Shown piece by piece: positions 1 to 7,121 of a stretch of 20,029 bases of DNA (positions are counted from its first letter, which is position 1; the number at the start of each line of letters is the position of its first letter). The notes below the pieces were generated by a model. It had not been told where the DNA came from, did not search any database, and worked only from the letters and a program-made list of their open reading frames with translations. A program made the position numbers and the translations under genes. Source of the stretch: Eubacteriales bacterium (GTDB taxonomy: Bacteria > Bacillota_A > Clostridia > Christensenellales > Aristaeellaceae); contig JAUMYC010000017.1 of NCBI GenBank assembly GCA_030528845.1, positions 1-20,029 on the forward strand. The letters are read 5' to 3'.

Positions 1-672
1 CAGCAGGCGGATCAGCGCGTCGCAAAGGCTGTTTTTCCCGCCGATCCAGCGCTCCAGCTCCGGAATGGTCGTCGTCAGATGCGACGCTACGCCCGCGCAG
101 GGGATCAGCGTCAGCGGCACGTCCGTTTCAAAGAGAGCGCGCGAGGCGTTGAGATCGCCGGAGAGGTTGAATTCGTTCGCCGTGATATCGTGCAGCGGCC
201 TGCCGCCGAGCCAGACGATGTGGATCTTCTGCGCGATGGCGGGCTCCATGCGCAGCGCGCTGACCACATTCGTGATCGCGCCGATGGCAACGACGAACAG
301 CGGCGGCGCATCCTCGGGGCGCGCCATGGCCTTTTTCACGAGATCGCGCGCAGCGGGGCTCTCCACGCAGTCCTGCATGGTCTCAAAATAGCGCTCCGAG
401 CCCGGGAAGGCCAGCCCCTCGGGCTCTCTGCCCAGATAGCGCAGCAGGCGGCAGATCTCCTCGTAGCTCTTCTCCATGCCGTCCTTCGGCCCCGTGGAGA
501 GGCTGTTGAAAAACGGCGCGGCGTAGATCGCCTGCACGTTCACGCGCTCCGGCGAGAGCATGGCGTAGCACAGCGCAAACTGGTCGTCCACTTCGTTGTA
601 GGTATCCGTGTCGAGGACCATGTCGATGATCCCCTCGGGCAGCCGCAGATGTTCCGGGATCCATTTTTCCAT
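1..672 (-). CDS. Nucleoside hydrolase (IUNH family), C-terminus cut by window edge
   Basis: This family hydrolyses the N-glycosidic bond of ribonucleosides to give a base and ribose, usually in nucleoside salvage in the cytoplasm. The reading frame is open from an ATG at 672 down to base 1 (224 codons) with no stop, so the gene continues outside the window. Residues 20-33 read DTDTYNEVDDQFAL, the N-terminal Ca2+-binding aspartate cluster of the family (DTDxxxxxDD). Later segments include FVVAIGAITNVVSAL and IHIVWLGGRPL, and an EFNLSGDLNASRALF stretch that matches the family's N-rich substrate region. A strong AAGGAGGAA ribosome binding site lies just upstream on the minus strand. The gene diverges from the Myb-like gene at 812. 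Family assignment is firm; base specificity cannot be read from this fragment. Confidence 0.9.
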   Translation of the reverse strand, partial: MEKWIPEHLRLPEGIIDMVLDTDTYNEVDDQFALCYAMLSPERVNVQAIYAAPFFNSLSTGPKDGMEKSYEEICRLLRYLGREPEGLAFPGSERYFETMQDCVESPAARDLVKKAMARPEDAPPLFVVAIGAITNVVSALRMEPAIAQKIHIVWLGGRPLHDITANEFNLSGDLNASRALFETDVPLTLIPCAGVASHLTTTIPELERWIGGKNSLCDALIRLL

Positions 673-811
673 GTAAATTCCTCCTTAGAATGGCAAGAAT
701 GTGTATATGCAGACCGGGCCGCGCGCATACTCTTAAGACAGAGCAACGCCCGCTTCTTTCCGGGAAAACAGGCCGGGGAGGGGGCCGGGCTTTATCTGCA
801 GGGAGGGATGA

Positions 812-1654
812 TTGATCGTGATGACCGAAGCGATGCCGCGCAGCCGACGCAGCGGCTGGTCTGCCGCAGAGGACAAGCTGCTTTGGGAGACCGCCGACGA
901 GGCGCAGCAGCAGGGCCTTCCGCTCAAGGCCGTGTTTGAACGCATTGCACAAATGACCGGGCGCCGCCCGAACAGCATCCGAAACTATTATTACGCCCAG
1001 GCCCGCCGCCGCGAAGGCTCCCAGCCCCCGAAGCCCCGCTTCGTGCCCTTTCGGGAGGACGAGGTGGAGCAGCTGGTGGAGAGCGTGCTGCGCGACAGGG
1101 CGCAGGGCATGTCCGTGCGCGCGAGCCTGAACCGGCTCTCCGAGGGAGACCGCTCGCTCATGCTGCGCTATCAGAACAAATACCGCTCCGTGATCAAATC
1201 GCGGCCGGAGCTCGTTTCGCAGGTGGTGGAAAAGCTGCGCGGCGAGGGCGTGCGCTGCGAAACGCCGCAGGTACACCCGCGCGGCACCTTGCAGGAAGCC
1301 TGCGCGCGCTTCACCGGCGCGGCAAGGCGCACGGGCGACGCAGAGCTGATCCGCGCCTGCGAGATCCTCGCCGCGCATCTGCTCAAGGAGAGCCGCCCCG
1401 CGCAGGAATCCCCTGCGGCGGAGGCCGACAGCCGCAGCGACAGGGTGCGCTACGACCTGTGCCGCATGGCCCTGCAGGACGCAAAGCGCGCCGGCAGCGC
1501 CGTGTGCGAAACGGCCCGCCCCGTGATCGACTGCATCAAGGAGCAGCTCGCGCTCTCCAGCGCCGAGAGGCAGGAGCGCGGCGCCGCGTTTTTGCAGGAG
1601 CTCTCCAAGCGCATCGGGCGGCTCGAGGAGGCCGTCACGCAGGCGGACGCCTGA
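812..1654 (+). CDS. Myb/SANT-like DNA-binding protein, function unknown
   Basis: Residues about 13-66 (SGWSAAEDKLLWETADEAQ... to RRPNSIRNYYYAQ) form a Myb/SANT-like tri-helical domain with the typical W-S-x-x-E-D start and a basic recognition-helix region, as in the RsfA-type Myb-like proteins of Firmicutes. A second region (about 70-130) is acidic then basic, with several Arg/Lys residues (LMLRYQNKYRSVIKSR). The C-terminal third (about 205-280) is helical and could form a coiled coil for oligomerisation. No enzymatic motif is seen. The start is uncertain: TTG at 812, GTG at 818 and ATG at 821 all follow the GGGAGGG at 801-807; TTG is chosen for the longest frame. A likely terminator follows at 1703. 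The role as a transcription factor or nucleoid protein is inferred. Confidence 0.75.
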   Translation: MIVMTEAMPRSRRSGWSAAEDKLLWETADEAQQQGLPLKAVFERIAQMTGRRPNSIRNYYYAQARRREGSQPPKPRFVPFREDEVEQLVESVLRDRAQGMSVRASLNRLSEGDRSLMLRYQNKYRSVIKSRPELVSQVVEKLRGEGVRCETPQVHPRGTLQEACARFTGAARRTGDAELIRACEILAAHLLKESRPAQESPAAEADSRSDRVRYDLCRMALQDAKRAGSAVCETARPVIDCIKEQLALSSAERQERGAAFLQELSKRIGRLEEAVTQADA

Positions 1655-1686
1655 GCCTCGCCGCAGAACAGGTCAAGGATACCGAT

Positions 1687-1715
1687 ATTATAGCAAAAAA
1701 TCAGCCGCAGCCCAA
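1687..1715 (-). promoter_or_regulatory. Minus-strand sigma-A-like promoter facing into the Myb-like gene
   Basis: On the minus strand the sequence reads TTGGGC (1715-1710), a 17-bp spacer, then a perfect TATAAT (1692-1687) preceded by TGC, an extended -10. It has the best -10 hexamer in the window, yet it points left into the 3' end of the Myb-like gene with no minus-strand gene start nearby. The first minus-strand gene downstream is the nucleoside hydrolase, about 1 kb away. Confidence 0.5.
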
Positions 1716-1726
1716 GTGCCGCGGCT
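1703..1726 (+). terminator. Probable terminator of the Myb-like gene
   Basis: AGCCGC (1703-1708) and GCGGCT (1721-1726) form a 6-bp stem about 48 bases after the stop codon, followed by the U-rich CTTTCTT. The 12-base loop is large and the tail is imperfect, so termination may be partial. Confidence 0.4.
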
Positions 1727-1739
1727 CTTTCTTCGCAAA

Positions 1740-1910
1740 AAGATCGCGCCTCTTTTTCACGCCGGCTTGTGGAGCGGCACGCTCTGCACCGCACACGGCC
1801 TCTTTTTTTCGCGCCGGCCGCCCGCGCACGCAGAAAACCCTCTTTCGCCGGGCTCCGTCAGAAAACCCGCGAACGCGCAGACCCCTCGCGCACGCAGAAA
1901 ACCCCGCGCC
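1740..1910. repeat. Degenerate short direct repeats in the argS upstream region
   Basis: An 18-bp direct repeat, CGCGCACGCAGAAAACCC, occurs at 1823-1840 and 1887-1904. Its core CAGAAAACCC occurs a third time at 1859-1868. Mixed in are three related CCTCTTT(T)n-C-G-C-C-G-G blocks beginning near 1750, 1799 and 1839. The stretch codes for nothing I can support. It lies between the Myb-like terminator and the argS promoter, and it may hold a second hairpin (about 1770-1800) ending at the T7 run 1803-1809. Confidence 0.55.
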
Positions 1911-1914
1911 GATG

Positions 1915-1943
1915 TTGCGGAATTTACGCGGCGGTGGTATATT
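1915..1943 (+). promoter_or_regulatory. argS promoter (sigma-A-like, extended -10)
   Basis: TTGCGG (1915-1920), a 17-bp spacer and TATATT (1938-1943) preceded by TGG give an extended -10 promoter 31 bases upstream of the argS ATG. The same -35 hexamer, spacing and TGG extension occur at the ABC operon promoter (6291-6319). Confidence 0.65.
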
Positions 1944-1973
1944 CTTCCCCATAGAAAAAAGGGGTGTTGTATT

Positions 1974-3680
1974 ATGGATTTCAAAGCTCTCATCGCAAAG
2001 GAGATCGTCTCCACGCTGGAGACCGTCTTCGGCGAGACCAGCATCGAAGAAAGCGCCGTCCTGTCCGCGCTGGAGCTCCCGCCGGACAGCTCCATGGGCG
2101 ATTATGCCTATCCGTGCTTCCGTCTGGCCAAGGTGCTGCGCAAGGCTCCGCCGATGATCTCGGACCAGCTCGCCTCCGCCATCGACGGCTTCCCGGGCCG
2201 CATCGAATCGGTCAAGGGCTATCTGAACTTCTATATCGACCGCGCGCTCTATGCGGGCGAGGTCGTGCGCGCCGTGCTCGCGCAGGGCGAAAAATACGGC
2301 GGCGGCAGCGACGGCGCGGGCAAGACCGTGTGTCTGGACTATTCCTCCATCAACATCGCCAAGCGCTTCCACATCGGCCATCTGCCCAGCACGATGATCG
2401 GCAACGCGCTGAAGAATATCTACGATTTCCTCGGCTATAAGACCGTCTCCATCAACCACCTCGGCGACTGGGGCACCCAGTTCGGCAAGATGATCGCCGC
2501 GTACAAAAAATGGGGCGACAAGGAGACCGTCGAACAGGGCGGCGTGGACGAGATGGTCAAGCTCTACGTGCGCTTCAACACCGAAGCCAAGGACAACGAG
2601 GCCCTCAACGACGAAGGCCGCGCATGGTTCAAGGCCATCGAAGACGGCAACGAAGAGGCGCTGGAGATCTTCAACTGGTTCAAGAGCGTGACTCTTGCCG
2701 ACGCCGAGCGCGTGTACGACCTGCTGGGCGTGAAGTTCGATTCCTACGCCGGCGAGAGCTTCTATCACGACAAGACCGGCCCCGTGGTCGAGGAGCTGCG
2801 CGAAAAGGGCCTGCTCAAGGAAGACCAGGGCGCGCAGATCGTGGATCTGGAAGAGTACAAGCTGCCCCCCATGATCTTCGTGCGCACCGACGGCGCGACC
2901 CTCTACGCCACGCGCGATCTGGCCGCCATCAAATATCGCCACGAGACCTACGATTTCGACAAGTGCCTGTACGTCGTCGCCTATCAGCAGGACCTGCACT
3001 TCAAGCAGCTGTTCAAGACGGCCGAGCTCATGGGCTGGGAGTACGCCAAGGGCTGCGAGCATGTCAACTTCGGCATGGTCTCCTTCGAGGGGCAGACCCT
3101 TTCCACCCGCGAAGGCCGCATCATCTATCTGGACGACCTGCTCAACACCGCCATTCAAAAGGCGCTCGACATCATGAACGAAAAGAGCCCGGATCTCGAA
3201 AACAAGGAAGAGATCGCCCGTCAGGTCGGCGTGGGCGCGGTCATTTATTTCGCGCTGTACAACGGCCGCATCAAGGACGTGGACTTCTGGTGGGATCGCG
3301 CGCTCAACTTCGACGGCGAGACCGGCCCCTACGCCCAGTACACCTTCGCGCGCGCCTCTTCCGTGCTGCGCAAGGCGGGCGAGCAGACCGCCGAGCCCAG
3401 CTACGAAGCCCTCGCCGACGCCGCCAGCCAGGACGTCGTGCGCCTGCTGGAGCAGTTCCCCGAGCTGGTGCGCGAGGCCGCCTATCGCAACGAGCCCTCC
3501 ATGGTCACCCGCTACAGCGCGGATCTGGCCAAGGCGTTCAATAAGTTCTATTACGAAGTGCGCATCCTCGACGACGACCCCGCCGCGCGCGCCGCGCGCA
3601 TCAGCCTGACCGTCGCCGCGAGGCAGACGCTGGCCAACGCGCTGCATCTGATCGGTCTGGAGACCCCGGAGCGCATGTAA
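1974..3680 (+). CDS. argS: Arginine--tRNA ligase
   Basis: This cytoplasmic class I aminoacyl-tRNA synthetase attaches arginine to tRNA-Arg. The protein is 568 residues, the usual bacterial length. The N-terminal additional domain (about 1-110) is followed by the signature DYSSINIAKRFHIGHLPST, with the HIGH motif at 133-136. The KMSKS region is the relaxed form seen in this enzyme (GQTLSTREGRIIYLDDLL). The C-terminal DALR anticodon-binding domain ends in the typical PERM. The ATG at 1974 is chosen because the family N-terminus starts there and GGGGTG lies 7 bases upstream; the frame is open further upstream, but that stretch contains the promoter. No T-box leader motif was seen. The gene has its own promoter, and transcription may run on into the histidine kinase gene. 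Confidence 0.97.
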   Translation: MDFKALIAKEIVSTLETVFGETSIEESAVLSALELPPDSSMGDYAYPCFRLAKVLRKAPPMISDQLASAIDGFPGRIESVKGYLNFYIDRALYAGEVVRAVLAQGEKYGGGSDGAGKTVCLDYSSINIAKRFHIGHLPSTMIGNALKNIYDFLGYKTVSINHLGDWGTQFGKMIAAYKKWGDKETVEQGGVDEMVKLYVRFNTEAKDNEALNDEGRAWFKAIEDGNEEALEIFNWFKSVTLADAERVYDLLGVKFDSYAGESFYHDKTGPVVEELREKGLLKEDQGAQIVDLEEYKLPPMIFVRTDGATLYATRDLAAIKYRHETYDFDKCLYVVAYQQDLHFKQLFKTAELMGWEYAKGCEHVNFGMVSFEGQTLSTREGRIIYLDDLLNTAIQKALDIMNEKSPDLENKEEIARQVGVGAVIYFALYNGRIKDVDFWWDRALNFDGETGPYAQYTFARASSVLRKAGEQTAEPSYEALADAASQDVVRLLEQFPELVREAAYRNEPSMVTRYSADLAKAFNKFYYEVRILDDDPAARAARISLTVAARQTLANALHLIGLETPERM

Positions 3681-3706
3681 GACGGCCCACGGCAAAAAGC
3701 AAAAAA

Positions 3707-3782
3707 GAACCCTCTCCGGCGGTTCCCCTTCGGAGAGAGCGCGAGAGAACCTTTTCTTTTCTCTAAGAAAAGGTTCTCTCGC
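3707..3782. repeat. Palindromic element between argS and the kinase gene
   Basis: GCGAGAGAACCTTTTCT (3741-3757) and its exact reverse complement (3766-3782) form a perfect 17-bp stem with an 8-base loop. Just upstream, CTCTCCG (3712-3718) and CGGAGAG (3731-3737) form a second hairpin, and GAACC/GGTTC (3707-3711, 3721-3725) offers an alternative pairing. The large stem is followed by AAAAATT rather than a T run, so it is not a classical intrinsic terminator. It could be a dispersed palindromic repeat, an mRNA-stabilising hairpin or an attenuator. Confidence 0.6.
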
Positions 3783-3815
3783 AAAAATTCTGATCCCCCT
3801 CGGGGAGGTGAGCGG

Positions 3816-4691
3816 ATGCGCAAAGAGAGAACGAGAAGGCTGAACCTGAAAAAAGCCGCCCGGGCGGCCGTGGTGATCAACTCGCTGCAGGTGCTGGCCG
3901 TGCTCGTGCTGGCCGCGTATATCTTCTACGACAGCGACGGCCTCAACGCGCTCGAGCAGACCGGCATGATCGTCCTCGCGCTGGTGATCGTCTGGGGCGC
4001 GGTCGTGGATATCCGCGAGGCCTTCGCCGCGCGCCGCAGCGCCGAGGAGGGCGACATGCTCGAGGAGGCGCTCTCCCGGCTGGAGGCGCTGAACACGACC
4101 CTGCGCAAGCAGCGGCATGATTTTATGAACCACCTGCAGGTCGTCTTCGGGCTGATCGAGCTGGACCAGAAGGAAGAGGCGCATGAATACATCGAGCGCG
4201 TCTACGGCGATATCCAGCGCGTGGGGCGTTCCATGAAGACGGCGCTGCCCGCCGTCAACGCGCTGCTCGCCGCGAAGATGGCCGATTGCGAACAGCGCGG
4301 CGTGCAGGCGGAATTTCAGATCTCCTCGGACTGGGCCGGCATGAGCGTGCCCGCATGGGAGCTCTGCCGCGTGCTGGGCAATCTCATCGACAACGCGCTG
4401 GACGCGCTGGAGGAAGCCCGGCAGCCGCGCCTGAGAGTGGAGATGGGCGAGTCCATGCTCAGCTACACCTTTTCCATCGAAGACAACGGCGCCGGCCTGA
4501 GCGAGGGCGTGCTCGAGCGCATGTTTCAGGCCGGCTTCACCACCAAGAGCTCCGGCCACGGCATGGGCCTTTCCATCGTGCGCGAGATCCTCGAGCAATA
4601 CGGCGGGCGCATAGAAGCCCGCGCGCAGGAGGGGAAGACGATCTTTTCCGGCTTCGTGCCCAAGCAGCGCGCCGTCGAGCCCCGCGCCTGA
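3816..4691 (+). CDS. Sensor histidine kinase, Spo0B/GHKL type, orphan
   Basis: This is a membrane-bound two-component sensor kinase of 291 residues. Two hydrophobic segments (about 18-38 and 50-66) leave almost no extracellular sensor loop. The phosphoacceptor region RKQRHDFMNHLQVV (His101) is the Spo0B-type H-box found in CitA/DcuS-like and related Firmicutes kinases. The ATPase domain has the N box NLIDNALDAL (189-198), DNGAGL (223-228) and GHGMGLSIV (247-255). The start is set by GGAGGTGA four bases before ATG 3816; a small hairpin (TCCCC-CTC-GGGGA) could partly mask that site. No response regulator lies beside it, which is unusual, so its partner must be elsewhere. The signal is unknown. 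It may be read through from argS, since I see no clear promoter in the 135-bp gap. Confidence 0.88.
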   Translation: MRKERTRRLNLKKAARAAVVINSLQVLAVLVLAAYIFYDSDGLNALEQTGMIVLALVIVWGAVVDIREAFAARRSAEEGDMLEEALSRLEALNTTLRKQRHDFMNHLQVVFGLIELDQKEEAHEYIERVYGDIQRVGRSMKTALPAVNALLAAKMADCEQRGVQAEFQISSDWAGMSVPAWELCRVLGNLIDNALDALEEARQPRLRVEMGESMLSYTFSIEDNGAGLSEGVLERMFQAGFTTKSSGHGMGLSIVREILEQYGGRIEARAQEGKTIFSGFVPKQRAVEPRA

Positions 4692-4699
4692 ACAGCAGC

Positions 4700-4731
4700 A
4701 AAAAAAAGAGCGCCCGCGGGCGCTCTTTTTT
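4700..4731. terminator. Bidirectional intrinsic terminator
   Basis: A perfect palindrome GAGCGCCCGCGGGCGCTC (4708-4725) is flanked by eight A on the left and six T on the right, giving a good U-tract on both strands. It lies between the convergent histidine kinase gene (+) and nagB (-) and can serve both. Confidence 0.9.
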
Positions 4732-4744
4732 CGTTTTGGAGCTT

Positions 4745-5473
4745 TTAGAGCAGAGAAGCTGCTTCTTCATCCACGATGATCTGGCAGTTCTGGTGCAGCT
4801 GCAGCACGGACGCGGGGCACTTGGGGCTGACGGCGCCCTTCACGGTGTCCAGAATGGCCTGCGCCTTGCCCTTGCCGGTGGCCAGCAGGATCACGCGCTT
4901 GGCGGTCATGATCGTGCCGATGCCCATGGAGATGGCCTTTTCGGGCATGTCCTCGGGCTTGTCAAAATACTGGGCGTTGGCGTCACGGGTGGACTGGGTG
5001 AGGGTCACGATGTTGGTGCCGTAGACAAAGTCGTTCTCGCGCGGCTCGTTGAAGCCGATGTGGCCGTTGTGGCCGATGCCCAGGATCTGCAGATCCACGC
5101 CGCCGATCTTTTCGAGCATGGCGTCGTATTCCTTGGCGTTGGCTTCCGGGTCGTCGCCCAGGCCGTTGGGAACGAAGGTGTTCGCCTTGTCGATGTTGAC
5201 GTGGTCGAACAGCTCGGTGTTCATGAAATAGCGATAGGAGCACTTGTGGTCGCCGGCGAGGCCGACGTACTCGTCCAGGTTATAGGAGCTGACCTTGGAG
5301 AAATCCAGAAGGCCGCGCTTGTGCAGCTCGATGAGCTTCTGATAGGTGGGGACCGGGGTGGAGCCGGTGGCCAGGCCGAGCACGCAGTTCGGCTTGGCGT
5401 AGATGGTGGAAGCAAAGATCGTCGCAGCGACTTCCGCGACTTCGGCCTTGTTCTTGCAAACGATTACCTGCAT
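4745..5473 (-). CDS. nagB: Glucosamine-6-phosphate deaminase
   Basis: The enzyme converts glucosamine 6-phosphate to fructose 6-phosphate and ammonia in amino-sugar catabolism. At 242 residues it matches the short Firmicutes form. It has the phosphosugar-binding loop GLATGSTPVPTY (33-44), the catalytic NLDEY (Asp67), and GIGHNGHIGFNEP (132-144) with His138 and Glu143. Asn136 replaces the Asp of the E. coli enzyme, which as I recall is normal for Gram-positive NagB. The ATG at 5473 is preceded on the minus strand by a CGGAG site at suitable spacing; an upstream extension in frame lacks such a site. Neither nagA nor a PTS gene is adjacent. It has its own promoter and shares the terminator at 4700-4731. 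Confidence 0.96.
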   Translation of the reverse strand: MQVIVCKNKAEVAEVAATIFASTIYAKPNCVLGLATGSTPVPTYQKLIELHKRGLLDFSKVSSYNLDEYVGLAGDHKCSYRYFMNTELFDHVNIDKANTFVPNGLGDDPEANAKEYDAMLEKIGGVDLQILGIGHNGHIGFNEPRENDFVYGTNIVTLTQSTRDANAQYFDKPEDMPEKAISMGIGTIMTAKRVILLATGKGKAQAILDTVKGAVSPKCPASVLQLHQNCQIIVDEEAASLL

Positions 5474-5550
5474 TGCATATCGCTCCGTTTCACAGCCCCT
5501 TGCGGGGCGCATTCTGTATGGGTAAGCCCGCAGGCCTACTGCCTATGTGT

Positions 5551-5579
5551 AGTATAGCACTTCCCGCGCCATTTTTCCA
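5551..5579 (-). promoter_or_regulatory. nagB promoter
   Basis: On the minus strand, TGGAAA (5579-5574), a 17-bp spacer and TATACT (5556-5551) lie about 78 bases upstream of the nagB ATG. The -10 is good and the -35 weak, which would suit an activated or repressed gene. The leader contains two small GC-rich hairpins (near 5521-5538 and 5490-5515). Confidence 0.5.
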
Positions 5580-5646
5580 TAGCCTGCGCGGCGAAATCTG
5601 CCCCTTCCGCGGGCGTTCTGCGCGGCCTTTCCCGCGCGCAGGCGGC

Positions 5647-6126
5647 TCAGCGCGCCTTTGCGTCGGCGTAGGTCTTGTAGCCGAAGGCGTAATATTCGAT
5701 CCATGCGCTGTGGCCCGTGGAGGCGCTGTCGCTGCGCGCGAGGATCCAGATGCGCGTCGTGTTGCGGCTGAGCAGGTCGGCGTCCGGCAGCTCGCATTCG
5801 ACCAGCGCGACGTCGCCCTCCAGCGGCGCGACCCCCGCGCGGATCCATTCGCACGGCAAAAGCCCGAAGGAGCTCACCGTGATATCCATGGTGATGAAGC
5901 TGTATTCGCTGATATCGCCGATCGGCCCGGCGCTGTAGAGCCTGTCGCCGATCTCGCCGCTCTCGATGGCGCGCACCGCCTGCTCGAAGCGCTCGCTCTC
6001 CTGCGCGGCGGGGATGATCGTTTCGTTGGAGGAGGAGACCTGCAGGCGCGTGCCCGCGACGAGATAGGCAAAGATCACCGTCAGCACGAGCGCCATCGCT
6101 CCAAGGGATTTCGCAAGCGTTTTCAT
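5647..6126 (-). CDS. Small membrane-anchored extracellular protein, function unknown
   Basis: This 159-residue protein was not recognised. A short basic N-terminus and a hydrophobic segment (MKTLAKSLGAMALVLTVIFA, to about residue 25) look like a signal anchor or uncleaved signal peptide. The rest is polar, with no cysteine pair suited to catalysis. The sequence TTRIWILARSDS followed by WIEYYAFGYKTYADAK suggests a beta-rich extracellular domain. ATG 6126 is preceded on the minus strand by AAGAGGAAAG. It has its own promoter (6164-6192) in the region divergent from the ABC operon and lies upstream of nagB. Co-regulation with the transporter through this shared region is possible but unproven. 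Confidence 0.72.
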   Translation of the reverse strand: MKTLAKSLGAMALVLTVIFAYLVAGTRLQVSSSNETIIPAAQESERFEQAVRAIESGEIGDRLYSAGPIGDISEYSFITMDITVSSFGLLPCEWIRAGVAPLEGDVALVECELPDADLLSRNTTRIWILARSDSASTGHSAWIEYYAFGYKTYADAKAR

Positions 6127-6163
6127 GCGCGTTCTTTCCTCTTTCCGTGTGTACTTGCCGCAC

Positions 6164-6192
6164 AGTATAGCAGAACAATGTTACGCGGGCAA
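6164..6192 (-). promoter_or_regulatory. Promoter of the small membrane-anchored protein gene
   Basis: On the minus strand, TTGCCC (6192-6187), a 17-bp spacer and TATACT (6169-6164) stand about 38 bases upstream of the ATG at 6126. Confidence 0.62.
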
Positions 6193-6290
6193 GAAGCGCG
6201 CCTGCTTCCAGAACTCTCCGGCAACAAAACGCCCGGGCAAAAAGTCTAACCCCCGCAGCGCAGTTTACAGCCCGTTCATCTCTCTTTCCT

Positions 6291-6319
6291 TTGCGGGAGA
6301 GGCGGCGTTGTGGTATACT
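6291..6319 (+). promoter_or_regulatory. ABC operon promoter (extended -10)
   Basis: TTGCGG (6291-6296), a 17-bp spacer and TATACT (6314-6319) preceded by TGG stand 52 bases upstream of the TTG start of the ATPase gene. The layout is nearly identical to the argS promoter, which suggests strong constitutive sigma-A transcription. Confidence 0.7.
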
Positions 6320-6371
6320 GTATTTTGAGAAAATAGCGCGCGGACAGGCGGCGGAGGGAGGCACGGCGCAT

Positions 6372-7115
6372 TTGGAACAACAGACGCCCATCATCGAGCT
6401 CAGCGGCGTGACGAAGGTCTACGAAGTCGGCCAGACGCGCCTGCGCGCGCTCGACGAGCTCTCTTTGCAGGTCTATCCGGGCGAATTTGCGCTGATCGTC
6501 GGGCGCTCCGGCTCGGGCAAATCGACGCTGCTGAACATGCTGGCCGGGCTCGAACGCCCCACCAGAGGCCGCATCCGCATCGCGGGCAGGCAGATCGAGC
6601 GGCTGGGGGAAAAGGAGCTGGTCGCCTTCCGGCTGAAGAACATCGGCTTTGTGTTTCAGTCGTTCAACCTTTTTTCCGCGCATACGGCGCTGGACAACGT
6701 GGCCATGCCGCTGATGTACAAGGGCGTGCACCGCGCCCGTCGCACGCGGCTTGCGCGCGAAATGCTGCGCGCGGTGGGGCTTTCCAGCCATGCGGGCCAC
6801 ATGCCCGGGCAGATGTCCGGCGGCCAGCAGCAGCGCGTGGGCATCGCCCGGGCGCTGGTCACGCAGCCGCGCATCCTCTTTGCCGACGAGCCCACCGGCA
6901 ATCTGGACTTCAACACCAGCCGGGAGATCCTGCGGCTGATCCGCAATATCTGCCGGGAAAAGGGCACGACGCTGATCATGGTCACGCACGACGCGGAGAT
7001 CGCCGCCTATGCCGACCGGGTGATCACGCTGCTCGACGGCAGGATCATCGAAAACAAAATCAACCCGCATCCGCCGGAGATCCCCTCCGCAGCGGACGGC
7101 GGCGCGGAGGAATAA
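6372..7115 (+). CDS. ABC transporter ATP-binding protein, MacB/LolD/FtsE-type
   Basis: This cytoplasmic ATPase subunit powers the FtsX/MacB-fold permease encoded two genes downstream. The 247-residue protein has Walker A GRSGSGKST (44-52), the Q-loop FQSFNL (Q96), the signature MSGGQQQRV (148-156), Walker B ILFADEPTGNLD (168-179) and the H-loop His206. The GNLD ending and the VFQSFNLFSAHTALDNV stretch are typical of the LolD/MacB branch. The start is taken as TTG 6372 after the GGAGGGAGG at 6353-6361. The frame is open back to 6291, but that part overlaps the promoter. The stop is 6 bases from the next gene's ATG, so the genes are co-transcribed. The substrate is unknown. Confidence 0.95.
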   Translation: MEQQTPIIELSGVTKVYEVGQTRLRALDELSLQVYPGEFALIVGRSGSGKSTLLNMLAGLERPTRGRIRIAGRQIERLGEKELVAFRLKNIGFVFQSFNLFSAHTALDNVAMPLMYKGVHRARRTRLAREMLRAVGLSSHAGHMPGQMSGGQQQRVGIARALVTQPRILFADEPTGNLDFNTSREILRLIRNICREKGTTLIMVTHDAEIAAYADRVITLLDGRIIENKINPHPPEIPSAADGGAEE

Positions 7116-7121
7116 ACGAAC

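Noticed and set aside
1823..1904. CRISPR array from the CAGAAAACCC repeats
   Set aside because: Only three short, unevenly spaced copies with no full-length repeat and no cas gene nearby.
1655..1973. T-box leader controlling argS
   Set aside because: No conserved T-box sequence (AGGGUGGNACCGCG-like) or specifier-loop pattern was found, and a standard promoter lies only 31 bases before the ATG.
4136..4144. Isolated short palindromes such as CTGCAG inside coding regions
   Set aside because: They occur by chance in GC-rich coding sequence and show no organised spacing.
1701..4598. A 965-residue open frame on the minus strand opposite argS and the kinase gene
   Set aside because: It is the antisense shadow of GC-rich codons. 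The sequence is His/Leu/Ala/Gly-rich with no domain, and the plus strand holds two clear families.
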